Source of the DNA: Candidatus Nitrosopumilus sp.
Lineage (GTDB): Archaea; Thermoproteota; Nitrososphaeria; Nitrososphaerales; Nitrosopumilaceae
Direction: 5' to 3'
Length of the DNA: 34,162 nucleotides
Assembly: GCA_029861085.1 (NCBI GenBank)
Contig: JAOUAE010000001.1
Coordinates: 1-34,162, forward strand
Numbering within the stretch: the stretch's first letter is position 1; each line of letters begins with the position of its first letter. The notes under the pieces were generated by a model. The model was not told the origin of the DNA and did no database searches. It worked only from the letters and a program-made list of their open reading frames with translations. Shown here piece after piece: positions 26,751 to 33,391 of this stretch. Made by a program: the position numbers and the translations under genes.

Positions 26751-26936
26751 ATGAAATGATTATGTACAAAATGCCATTCCTTATGGGTTTTAATCACACT
26801 AGATTTAGAAACCTATGAGACAGTATGTGAAAAGTGTAAAGATTTGACTTATAGATATACGTCGTTGTATTCTAAATTAACAAGCCCAAATCAAGATATC
26901 AATGGTTTGTTTCTTATTCCAAGAAATGAATCATGA
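26751..26936 (+). pseudogene. Mini zinc-ribbon gene with stop at codon 3
   Basis: ATG AAA TGA is followed in frame by a 59-codon zinc-ribbon sequence with CTKCHSLW and CEKCKDLTYR. There is no ATG, GTG or TTG between the TGA and the first knuckle. A single base change (TGG to TGA) would explain it. Its last 46 bases overlap the convergent gene at 26891. It could be a real mutation or a sequence error. Confidence 0.45.
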
Positions 26937-27088
26937 TTAGCTGCAAATTCTTGTGAGTCTTTTACATATTGTATGCTGTCCATCTGTCTTCCACAAATAC
27001 ATACTCCCAACTTGAAAGGTATTTTTTCTTGTCCACAACGAGGACATGTTTTGTAGTTTTCCATAATCATATTGGGACATGAGTGCAT
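26891..27088 (-). CDS. Mini zinc-ribbon protein divergent from the repeat array (65 aa)
   Basis: CPRCGQEKI and CICGRQM are the two knuckles. Several early methionines are possible starts; the one at 27088 begins 12 bases from the palindromic repeat array, so regulation by that array is possible. No family name. Confidence 0.6.
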   Translation of the reverse strand: MHSCPNMIMENYKTCPRCGQEKIPFKLGVCICGRQMDSIQYVKDSQEFAANHDSFLGIRNKPLIS

Positions 27089-27099
27089 TTATGTTATCT

Positions 27100-27204
27100 G
27101 TTAACATTATGAACATTGTTAATATTATGAACATTGTTAATATTATGAACATTGTTAATATTATGAACATTGTTAATATTATGAACATTGTTAACACTAT
27201 GCTT
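27100..27204. repeat. 18-bp tandem repeat of palindromic units (5 copies plus a degenerate sixth)
   Basis: The unit ATTATGAACATTGTTAAT repeats without spacing from 27106 to 27195. Each period contains GTTAAYATTATGAAC, a 15-bp imperfect palindrome with GTT and AAC ends (copies at 27100, 27118, 27136, 27154 and 27172; a decayed one at 27190). The array lies between divergent genes and ends just before a TATA-like CTTATACC (27202-27209), 22-29 bases before the cyclase ATG. The unit length is a multiple of three, so frames run through it; those are artefacts. A clustered protein-binding site is the best reading. Confidence 0.8.
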
Positions 27205-27230
27205 ATACCAATAATGTGCAGTTTGATTTT

Positions 27231-27896
27231 ATGAAAAAATCTTTCACGAATATTATTTTGCCTGCTACAAATTCAAAGAAATTTCATCTTCTTGCAAATA
27301 ATTTAAATGAAAAATATGTTGTTAGTATGGGGTGGACTCCCAAATGTTTTTGCGTTGGAATCATTGATATTATAGATTCCACAAAAACTGTAGCAAAACT
27401 TTCTCAGAATGAAGCATCTAGATATTATGAAATTTTTTTAAACATTATGGCAAAAACTGTCAATCAGTTCAATGCTCATATTCTAAAAACTATGGGCGAT
27501 AGCCTCTTGTTTTATTTCCCAGATACCTGTTATAATGACCGCAAATTTGGTTTTTTGAGTTCTATTGAATGTGGGTTTTCTTTGATTAATGCACATACAA
27601 GACTCAACTATCAATTAAAAGAAGAGTATCTGCCCAAAATTGATTTTAGGGTAAGCCTTGATTATGGAAATGTAACAATTATGAAAACTGTTGATTCTGC
27701 AATTGATCTTATAGGTTCGACAATTAACATATGTTCAAAAATTAATTCGCTAGCAGCAAAAAATGAAATGATCATTGGTAGTGATCTTCATGAACAACTA
27801 AAAAAATTCGATGAATACAAATTCAAACAATCTGGCAGTTATTCAGTTGACTTGAAACATCCTTATCCTACATACACTGTATCAAGAAAAAACTAA
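27231..27896 (+). CDS. Class III nucleotidyl cyclase-like protein
   Basis: 221 residues from the ATG at 27231, chosen over GTG at 27216 because the TATA-like element sits 22-29 bases upstream. The cyclase homology domain is visible: GIIDIIDSTK (metal-binding D46), ILKTMGDSLLF (second metal aspartate D90), DFRVSLDYG, and DLIGSTINICSKI, where the transition-state arginine of N-x3-R is lysine (K170). Relatives make cAMP or cGMP; with the Arg-to-Lys change activity may be low or altered. No membrane or sensor domain. Soluble, probably dimeric by family. Confidence 0.75.
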   Translation: MKKSFTNIILPATNSKKFHLLANNLNEKYVVSMGWTPKCFCVGIIDIIDSTKTVAKLSQNEASRYYEIFLNIMAKTVNQFNAHILKTMGDSLLFYFPDTCYNDRKFGFLSSIECGFSLINAHTRLNYQLKEEYLPKIDFRVSLDYGNVTIMKTVDSAIDLIGSTINICSKINSLAAKNEMIIGSDLHEQLKKFDEYKFKQSGSYSVDLKHPYPTYTVSRKN

Positions 27897-28019
27897 TTCT
27901 GTCAACATATGTGTTCATGTAATCATTTTTGAATAGTTGATTTTTTTATGATTTACTAAAATATGTAATTTTTATTTTATCTGGACTCATTGTATTTTTC
28001 AATTGGTTTCAAAAATATA
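27897..28019. other. Intergenic, nothing recognised
   Basis: AT-rich spacer after the cyclase gene; with the broken mini-gene at 28020 and the bare stretch to 28308 it makes a gene-poor gap of about 410 bases. Confidence 0.3.
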
Positions 28020-28123
28020 CTATCTACAATTGCTACATCCACCGATATTGATGAATTTTTTAACATCTTCTGAAGTTGGTATTTCTAATCTTGTTGATTA
28101 ACTCTTATCTCAATTTGATGCAT
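28020..28123 (-). pseudogene. Frameshifted CxxC mini-gene
   Basis: From an ATG at 28123 the frame reads MHQIEIRVNQQD and stops; one base out of phase it continues RLEIPTSEDVKKFINIGG and CSNCR to a stop at 28020. A single missing base near 28095 would join them into a peptide of about 35 residues. The second frame has no start of its own. Confidence 0.3.
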
Positions 28124-28308
28124 TTTATGATCATGAGACAAAAGGACAAAATTCAAAATAAAATTTTTCAAACTGAATGATCTAAATCAGATTCATAATT
28201 TTTGAACTAAACAACAAACATTTACTACCTTTTTAGGTATAATCGGATTTATTCATTTTGTAAAGTAAGAATGAATAGATTTATTCTTTCCAATTTTGTT
28301 GCAGAATT

Positions 28309-28626
28309 ATGTCAATGTTAGAAAACCCTAAAATGAAATTTCTTTTAATCATCCCGATAATTATAGCCATTATTTTTCTTGGAACCAGTATAATGGAACC
28401 TGCTGTGTATGATAACACTGAAAAACGAGAACAACTTTTAGCACAATTTACAATAAACTATGAATCAATGATGAATGCATGTAGTGAAGATGATCTTAAC
28501 TCTGAAGAACTGCAATCGTGTCTTGATGCATTTGATGAAGTAAGGGAATTTTGTGTAATTGAAAATGTCGATCAATGTGGTGATGAGCAAATGGAACAAT
28601 TAGAACAGAAATTATTGGAGATCTGA
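28309..28626 (+). CDS. Membrane-anchored small protein with cysteine-rich outer part (105 aa)
   Basis: A short basic N-terminus, one hydrophobic helix (KFLLIIPIIIAIIFLGTSI), then about 75 acidic residues with four cysteines (MNACSEDD, QSCLDAF, REFCVIE, DQCGDE), evenly spaced as for two disulfides outside the cell. No family recognised. Confidence 0.65.
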   Translation: MSMLENPKMKFLLIIPIIIAIIFLGTSIMEPAVYDNTEKREQLLAQFTINYESMMNACSEDDLNSEELQSCLDAFDEVREFCVIENVDQCGDEQMEQLEQKLLEI

Positions 28627-28728
28627 TTGGTTCTGTTTTTCACAACAACCTTTCTCTCTCAAGTCAAAATCATCGCTAATGGGTAGCAAGTCAAAACCGC
28701 AATCACGGCCTGCACGTTGTAAAAACAT
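28612..28728 (-). CDS. Possible small protein, perhaps the end of a frameshifted gene (38 aa)
   Basis: ATG frame reading RAGRDCGFDLLPISDDFD and ending with a CC pair. In-frame codons before the ATG (EPVFVKRK) and a neighbouring frame further upstream (VGEINLDPGLMDI) are also protein-like, so the true gene may have begun near 28800 and been broken by a frameshift. It overlaps the 28309 gene by 15 bases. Confidence 0.35.
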   Translation of the reverse strand: MFLQRAGRDCGFDLLPISDDFDLREKGCCEKQNQSDLQ

Positions 28729-28901
28729 CTTCCTTTTGACAAATACAGGCTCAAATATCCATTAATCCTGGATCTAAATTAATTTCACCTACACGATGTT
28801 CAAAGAAATCGGTCACAGATACAAGATAGTAGGACCTTCAAATCCGACATAAGAAGTGGTTCAGTACTGAAGAGATTTGCCACATATGATGTGTTGAAGG
28901 A

Positions 28902-29009
28902 TTGGAAGTGATATGTTGTCTTTGGTGTGGAGATATCTTAAGATCAAAACTAGAATCAGTCATAAGCAAAAACCGGATAGTGGTTGCATATGAAATAAAG
29001 AGAATTTAA
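28902..29009 (+). CDS. Possible CxxC mini-protein (35 aa)
   Basis: TTG-started frame with CCLWCGDIL then a basic C-terminal helix. Only one knuckle, so zinc binding would need a dimer. Its stop is four bases before the hairpin at 29014-29093. Confidence 0.3.
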   Translation: MEVICCLWCGDILRSKLESVISKNRIVVAYEIKRI

Positions 29010-29013
29010 AAAA

Positions 29014-29093
29014 ACAGAACACAGCCCATGCAAGATCCCGGTAAGTTTCCTTTAGAGTTTTTCACTCAGGGGGTAGAGGTGGACTTGTTCTGT
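29014..29093. ncRNA. 80-base structured element closed by an 8-bp perfect stem
   Basis: ACAGAACA (29014-29021) pairs with TGTTCTGT (29086-29093); after one bulge, AGCCCA and TGGACT continue the stem with one mismatch. An inner hairpin GAGT-TTTTC-ACTC lies at 29055-29067. The element is far richer in G and C than its surroundings. It does not fit a tRNA. It resembles the 17661-17755 element in size and in having a GGGGGT run, but the sequences are otherwise different. Confidence 0.4.
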
Positions 29094-29287
29094 ATATACA
29101 CATAACCTTGTCGAAGATAAGTATGTCTATGGATTTGTACTATAAATTTTAGAAAATTTATAAAAAAATATTTAAAATACTGTAAAAATTTCATTTTTGA
29201 TTATAATTTTTTTAAACGGGTTCATAAATTATCTATTTTCAAGCCTGCAAGATTTAATTCCTAATTTTTTTAATTTTCATCTATGAA

Positions 29288-29887
29288 TCACTCTAGTTTT
29301 TTAATTGGCAGGCAAATAACGTAATCTAGTTTGTCCATGAATTGTTTTGTGATTGGTTTTTTGAGATTGGATGTAATGAACATGACTCCATTGTATTTTT
29401 GAAGCCTTTTCACAAGATAATTTGTTTCCAAGTTTGCATATTTATCATGAGCATTATTGACTTTACTTCGCTTTCCAAACAAAGCATCAGCTTCATCAAA
29501 AAATAGGATTCCATTCATCTTTTTGGCTCTTTGAAAAATTTTACCGAGGTTCTTTTCAGTTTCTCCGATGTATTTTGATGAAACTTTTGATAGATCAAAT
29601 ATGTATAGTGGTTTGTCTTTTTTAATGCTTTTTTGATTTTGTATTTTGAAATAATTCTTTATCTTCATCATTTCTTTTGAGATTGATAGGTTATTTGCGA
29701 AATAGATGCCTCTTCTATTCGTAATGGCATGTGTTCGAATAGTTTTTTCAAGTGTTTTTCCTCTAATCGCTGTTCTTCTTGTAGTTGTTTTTGGTCTGAC
29801 TGATGTAGAACGTATGATTCCTTTCACAATTATTTTCTTCTTTGCATTTGTTTTTCTCTTTACAGGAATGATTTTTTTCTCTTTCAT
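29288..29887 (-). CDS. AAA+-like protein without Walker A
   Basis: 199 residues. The second half follows AAA+ ATPases of the type with SKYIGETEKNL: residues 105-114 KYIGETEKNL, Walker B ILFFDEADALFGKR (127-140), sensor 1 TSN (172-174). But the GxxGxGKT loop that should precede residue 95 is absent, replaced by a basic, low-complexity N-terminus with many K, R and T, and the arginine-finger position (FMDKLDYV) has lysine. ATP hydrolysis by itself is therefore unlikely. It may be a decayed gene or a pseudo-ATPase subunit with a nucleic-acid-binding tail. A TTTTTTA element lies upstream, so it looks expressed. Confidence 0.65.
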   Translation of the reverse strand: MKEKKIIPVKRKTNAKKKIIVKGIIRSTSVRPKTTTRRTAIRGKTLEKTIRTHAITNRRGIYFANNLSISKEMMKIKNYFKIQNQKSIKKDKPLYIFDLSKVSSKYIGETEKNLGKIFQRAKKMNGILFFDEADALFGKRSKVNNAHDKYANLETNYLVKRLQKYNGVMFITSNLKKPITKQFMDKLDYVICLPIKKLE

Positions 29888-30187
29888 TATAACGTAAAAA
29901 ATTTACTTACATATCATAACAATACGTTGAATGTTTTTGATTAATTGAATACTTCTCTTAGTGCGATTATTTTGATTGCCATTATTTTTAGATTAGACAT
30001 CTTGTCAAAGAATTCATTTTGAATTAACCCTGTGACACATTGCACATCTAGCTAGGTTGAGTAGTTCGTTTTAAGACTAGATGTTGAAATACTATGTTAG
30101 TAGTCACTTCGGATAACAAATGAAAACGGTTATTTGAAGAACGAAGATTAAATGAACCTAAATTAATCCAATTATAGAAGTGAAATT
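29888..30187. other. Intergenic with one inverted repeat
   Basis: No credible gene. ACATCTAG (30044-30051) and CTAGATGT (30077-30084) form perfect 8-bp arms around a 25-base loop; otherwise AT-rich. Confidence 0.35.
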
Positions 30188-30325
30188 ATGACAAACGAAC
30201 CTGACTATTTTTACATGCCATGCACCAGAAATCCAAAACTGATGGATATGTTTCTCAAGGTTGGAGGATATGTAAAATTGATATTCTGTTCTACAACAAT
30301 GGAGATTGGAGATGTTAATCACTAA
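30188..30325 (+). CDS. Hypothetical peptide (45 aa)
   Basis: ATG frame with ordinary composition and two cysteines (MPCTRNPK and IFCSTT). The opposite-strand frame of similar span has no better support. Function unknown. Confidence 0.35.
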   Translation: MTNEPDYFYMPCTRNPKLMDMFLKVGGYVKLIFCSTTMEIGDVNH

Positions 30326-30625
30326 CACGACAAAAAATGAATTTTGTAATGAATTACGCATAATGTATACAATGAATAGAAATTATTTCAATTACCTAAA
30401 TGATATGATGGCAAGCATTTACAAAAAGAGTATTCCGATACATCCACAGATTCATTGATCATGAAAACAATCTAATTTTTTAGAGAATCAATTTAATCTT
30501 AATAAATTGATTTTATTTTTTTATTTCTTGTTTTTCATTTTCAATTTATTAATTTTTTTCTTATAGATTTTTATTATTCATTGGAACACGTATTTTTTAC
30601 AAGTTTTCAATGAAAAGAATCACCT
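30326..30625. other. Intergenic, T-rich
   Basis: Long T runs on the plus strand at 30505-30600, possibly termination signals; no gene or repeat seen. Confidence 0.3.
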
Positions 30626-31060
30626 TTATTTTACAATCATGACTGGGCATTTTGCCATCTGACTCACTTTATTGCTTACACTACCCAAAAGAAATTTGTT
30701 AAATCCACCTCTACCATGAGACCCAATAACGATTAGATCTATTTTCTTTGAATTTGAAAATGTAATAACCTGATTTGATGCCGATTTTGTTTCGAGAATA
30801 TTTAATGAAATTGGAATATTTACATCTGCTGCAGGCTTTTCCAACTTTGAAAGAAAGTCTTTTGCAAATTTTTTTGCATCACTCATTATCTTTTTGTTTG
30901 TTCTTTTATCAATATACCACGCACCCACATCTTCTTTTTCTAAACATGTTAAGACATTGATTTTGGCATTATTGTTCTTTGCAATATCCAGTGCGACTCT
31001 AAATGCTTTTAGTGAATGCTTTGATCCGTCTATTGGTACTAGAATTTTTGTAATTGCCAT
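30626..31060 (-). CDS. Universal stress protein (UspA family), copy 1
   Basis: 144 residues, one Usp domain. ILVPIDGSKHSLKAF at the N-terminus (conserved Asp of the ATP site) and VIGSHGRGGFNKFLLGSVS near the end give the G-2x-G-9x-G-S motif of ATP-binding Usp proteins. It lies four bases downstream of a second copy on the same strand, evidently an operon from a tandem duplication. Known relatives act as dimeric stress or nucleotide-sensing proteins in the cytoplasm. Confidence 0.92.
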   Translation of the reverse strand: MAITKILVPIDGSKHSLKAFRVALDIAKNNNAKINVLTCLEKEDVGAWYIDKRTNKKIMSDAKKFAKDFLSKLEKPAADVNIPISLNILETKSASNQVITFSNSKKIDLIVIGSHGRGGFNKFLLGSVSNKVSQMAKCPVMIVK

Positions 31061-31064
31061 CTCT

Positions 31065-31499
31065 TTACTTTACCACCATTATCGGACATTTTACTTTTTG
31101 TGTAATGCTGTTTGCAACACTGCCAAGGATCATCTTGTTCAAACCTGTTCTGCCATGAGAACCTATCACTACTAGATCGAATTTGCGTGAGTTGACATAG
31201 TTTGTAATTGCTTTTGCTACTGATGGATCTTGCAAAATTTTTAATGAAATTTTTATATTTTTTTCCTTTGCTGCAGATTCCAAGTTTGAAAAGGTTTTTT
31301 GGAGAGTTTTTGTATATTTTTCCAGCATTTTCTCGCTATATTTCATTGTAAATCCTATGGATGGTTGGTATATTCCAGTAACGACAGTAACTATTGTGAT
31401 TTTACTTTTGTTTGACTCTGCAACATCTAAAGCTCTTTTAAAAGCCCTGTTTGAAAAGCTTGAAGAATCGTATGCTACCAAAATATTTTTGAAATCCAT
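31065..31499 (-). CDS. Universal stress protein (UspA family), copy 2
   Basis: 144 residues, the same length as its neighbour. ILVAYDSSSFSNRAF replaces the usual DGS with DSS, and VIGSHGRTGLNKMILGSVAN holds the ATP-binding glycine pattern. The two proteins differ substantially outside the motifs, so the duplication is old; they may form a heterodimer. It is the upstream gene of the pair. Confidence 0.92.
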   Translation of the reverse strand: MDFKNILVAYDSSSFSNRAFKRALDVAESNKSKITIVTVVTGIYQPSIGFTMKYSEKMLEKYTKTLQKTFSNLESAAKEKNIKISLKILQDPSVAKAITNYVNSRKFDLVVIGSHGRTGLNKMILGSVANSITQKVKCPIMVVK

Positions 31500-31741
31500 G
31501 ACGATTAAAAGTTAAATTTACTCATTATTAATTCAAATCGTTGTCTTTTCTTTGTAGATTTATTGCCATTTACAACTAGTATTTTGCCGATTCTATTTTT
31601 CTAATGCTGAATTTAGAATTTTCATCTTGGATTTCCTATATTTTTTCAATGGGGTCTATTTGACTATAACATAGATTTTGTTGGCATTTTTGTTTTAAGA
31701 CTTTCATTGAGTTTAAATTCATAAATATTCTGGATAATCTT

Positions 31742-31939
31742 GTGGAAGAAAAAACATTAGAATGTCCTGTATGTAAGAGCAACAAAGCTGAGATTGCAGG
31801 AGAGAATGTCAAATTAAGTGGAAGATTTGATGACAAGGAATTTCTTACTACTGAATTGACTGTTTTACGATGCGTGAAATGTGGCTTTTACATGTTCTTT
31901 GATAAACAGGCAAAGTTCACAACAAAAGATGAACCTTGA
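31742..31939 (+). CDS. Zinc-ribbon protein (65 aa)
   Basis: CPVCKSNK at the N-terminus and CVKCGFYMFF 35 residues later form a ribbon resembling small nucleic-acid-binding ribbons. GTG start; a TATA-like AAATATTC segment lies about 15-20 bases upstream. Minus-strand frames here are shadows. Confidence 0.65.
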   Translation: MEEKTLECPVCKSNKAEIAGENVKLSGRFDDKEFLTTELTVLRCVKCGFYMFFDKQAKFTTKDEP

Positions 31940-31943
31940 ATGA

Positions 31944-32540
31944 TTATTTTATTAGTTCCTGGCTGTTTAGTTGCATCAAATATGCTTGTATTTCTTCAGG
32001 GGTTTCGGCACCAAATAGAATCAAAATTCTATCATCTTCCATAATTTCATAGTCTCTGATATCATCTACTTGTTCTTCATTGATGAAGAATTTCAAAGTA
32101 TAATCATCATTTGTGCAAAATGATTTCCCGTCTGGGAATATGAAGCACTGATCATCAAGACCAATTGATAGTGTATCAAAGAGATACCCTAGTTCTACTC
32201 CTGTTGCATGTTTGTGAATTGTGGAACCGTCATTTCCTTCAAAATGAATCCAACTTGATTTGATTTGAAAAGCTGGACTGGCAAAATCAAACGTATCTCC
32301 AAAAATCTTTACCAGTATTGCTGCATGTGAGTGTTCACTACCCAGCGCACCTGCGTTTTCTGGTCCGCCTGGAGCCGTTTCAGTCATATTAACAAACATG
32401 TAACCTGCATAACCCACAATAACTGCAATTAGAGCTAAAACTCCGATAGCAATTAGGTTGTGTTTTCTTTTTTCAGATGAATGTTTACTGGCATAGTTAT
32501 CCCTTTTTGCTTCACGGTTTTGCCTTTCTTTTCTGCCCAT
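31944..32540 (-). CDS. Membrane-anchored extracellular protein with His-rich motifs
   Basis: 198 residues. A very basic N-terminal 27 residues, one hydrophobic helix (about 29-50), then an outer domain with SEHSHAA, TIHKHATGVE and two cysteines (QCFIF, FCTNDD) that could pair. The histidines could bind a metal. The same architecture recurs in ammonia-oxidising archaea as far as I remember, without a firm function. It converges with the zinc-ribbon gene (four-base gap). Confidence 0.7.
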   Translation of the reverse strand: MGRKERQNREAKRDNYASKHSSEKRKHNLIAIGVLALIAVIVGYAGYMFVNMTETAPGGPENAGALGSEHSHAAILVKIFGDTFDFASPAFQIKSSWIHFEGNDGSTIHKHATGVELGYLFDTLSIGLDDQCFIFPDGKSFCTNDDYTLKFFINEEQVDDIRDYEIMEDDRILILFGAETPEEIQAYLMQLNSQELIK

Positions 32541-32807
32541 TGGATAATCGAACTCTGGAATTTACCCTAATTAACCATTCGTCAATATTATTTCAGGCTA
32601 TTGGATGGTGTGTGATGATCTTTATTATTACGTATTGTCATGTTATTTTTAAAAATTAAATTCTGAAACACATGCGATGTTGAATATTAGAATTTTTCAT
32701 GTTATTCTATCTAAAGAGTTAATTCTTGATCGACATTGTCCTTGACAAGATTGTTTGTATTCTAGTTCAATTCATATGCTTTGTGAGTTACAAGGCGGGA
32801 TCAATTC

Positions 32808-32909
32808 ATGATTTTATGTGATTTGATATATTGTCCTCAAAAAGATGCATGCATTGTGGTCAAGAAGAAAACTAGTAGGAGTATTGGGTTTACTTTTTAC
32901 AGTAAATGA
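32808..32909 (+). CDS. Possible cysteine-containing peptide (33 aa)
   Basis: ATG frame with three cysteines in the first 15 residues (LCDLIYCPQKDAC) and a basic tail. Short; it could be chance. Confidence 0.3.
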   Translation: MILCDLIYCPQKDACIVVKKKTSRSIGFTFYSK

Positions 32910-32983
32910 AACTGTGCCTGTTGTGAATAATTTACATAAAATTCGATAAAAACAATAAATAAAATTACAAAGTGCTGTGTTTT

Positions 32984-33391
32984 ATGAGTTGCATTTTTTG
33001 TGATATTTTAGATGGAAAAAGAGATGCTCATTTTCTTTATGAAGATGAATTTCACGTGGCATTTTTAGACAAATATCCAATTGATGTCGGTCATAGTTTG
33101 GTAATTCCAAGAAAACATCATGAAAGAATAACTGATATGAATTCAGCAGATGTTGGAAATGTGTTCTCGGTAGTTCCAAAAATCGCAAAGGCAGTCTTAG
33201 ATGCAACAGGTGCTGATGCATTTAGTCTTGGTCAGAATAATGGTCGAGCAGCTAAACAGATCATTCCCCACGTTCACATACATATCATTCCAAGATACAA
33301 TAGTAAAGGAACAGTGTGGACAAAACGTCAAATTTCAAGTGATGATGAACTTTTAGAACTTTCTAAAAAAATTAGCAGCCTTCTCACTTAG
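32984..33391 (+). CDS. HIT-family nucleotide hydrolase
   Basis: 135 residues from the ATG at 32984 (MSCIFCDI); the GTG four codons upstream is less likely. CIFCDI at the N-terminus and the catalytic histidine triad HVHIHIIPR (H96, H98, H100) mark an HIT protein of the HinT/Fhit type, which hydrolyses nucleotide phosphoramidates or dinucleoside polyphosphates. GHSLVIPRKHH is the family's nucleotide-binding segment. Its stop overlaps the convergent aRF1 gene by eight bases. Confidence 0.93.
   Translation: MSCIFCDILDGKRDAHFLYEDEFHVAFLDKYPIDVGHSLVIPRKHHERITDMNSADVGNVFSVVPKIAKAVLDATGADAFSLGQNNGRAAKQIIPHVHIHIIPRYNSKGTVWTKRQISSDDELLELSKKISSLLT

Noticed and set aside
26937..27197. Minus-strand frame repeating MFIILT
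   Set aside because: It is only the translation of the 18-bp tandem repeat, whose length is a multiple of three.
27100..27204. CRISPR array
   Set aside because: Units are contiguous with no variable spacers and no cas genes are nearby.
28796..28852. Plus-strand 18-residue frame starting MFKEIGHRYKIV
   Set aside because: Short, and the opposite strand carries a longer chain of protein-like segments; orientation could not be settled, so it was not listed.
29014..29093. tRNA gene
   Set aside because: Length fits but there is no T-loop consensus and the terminal stem is wrong.
30158..30361. Minus-strand frame of 67 residues
   Set aside because: Composition is poor; the opposite ATG frame at 30188-30325 is more protein-like.
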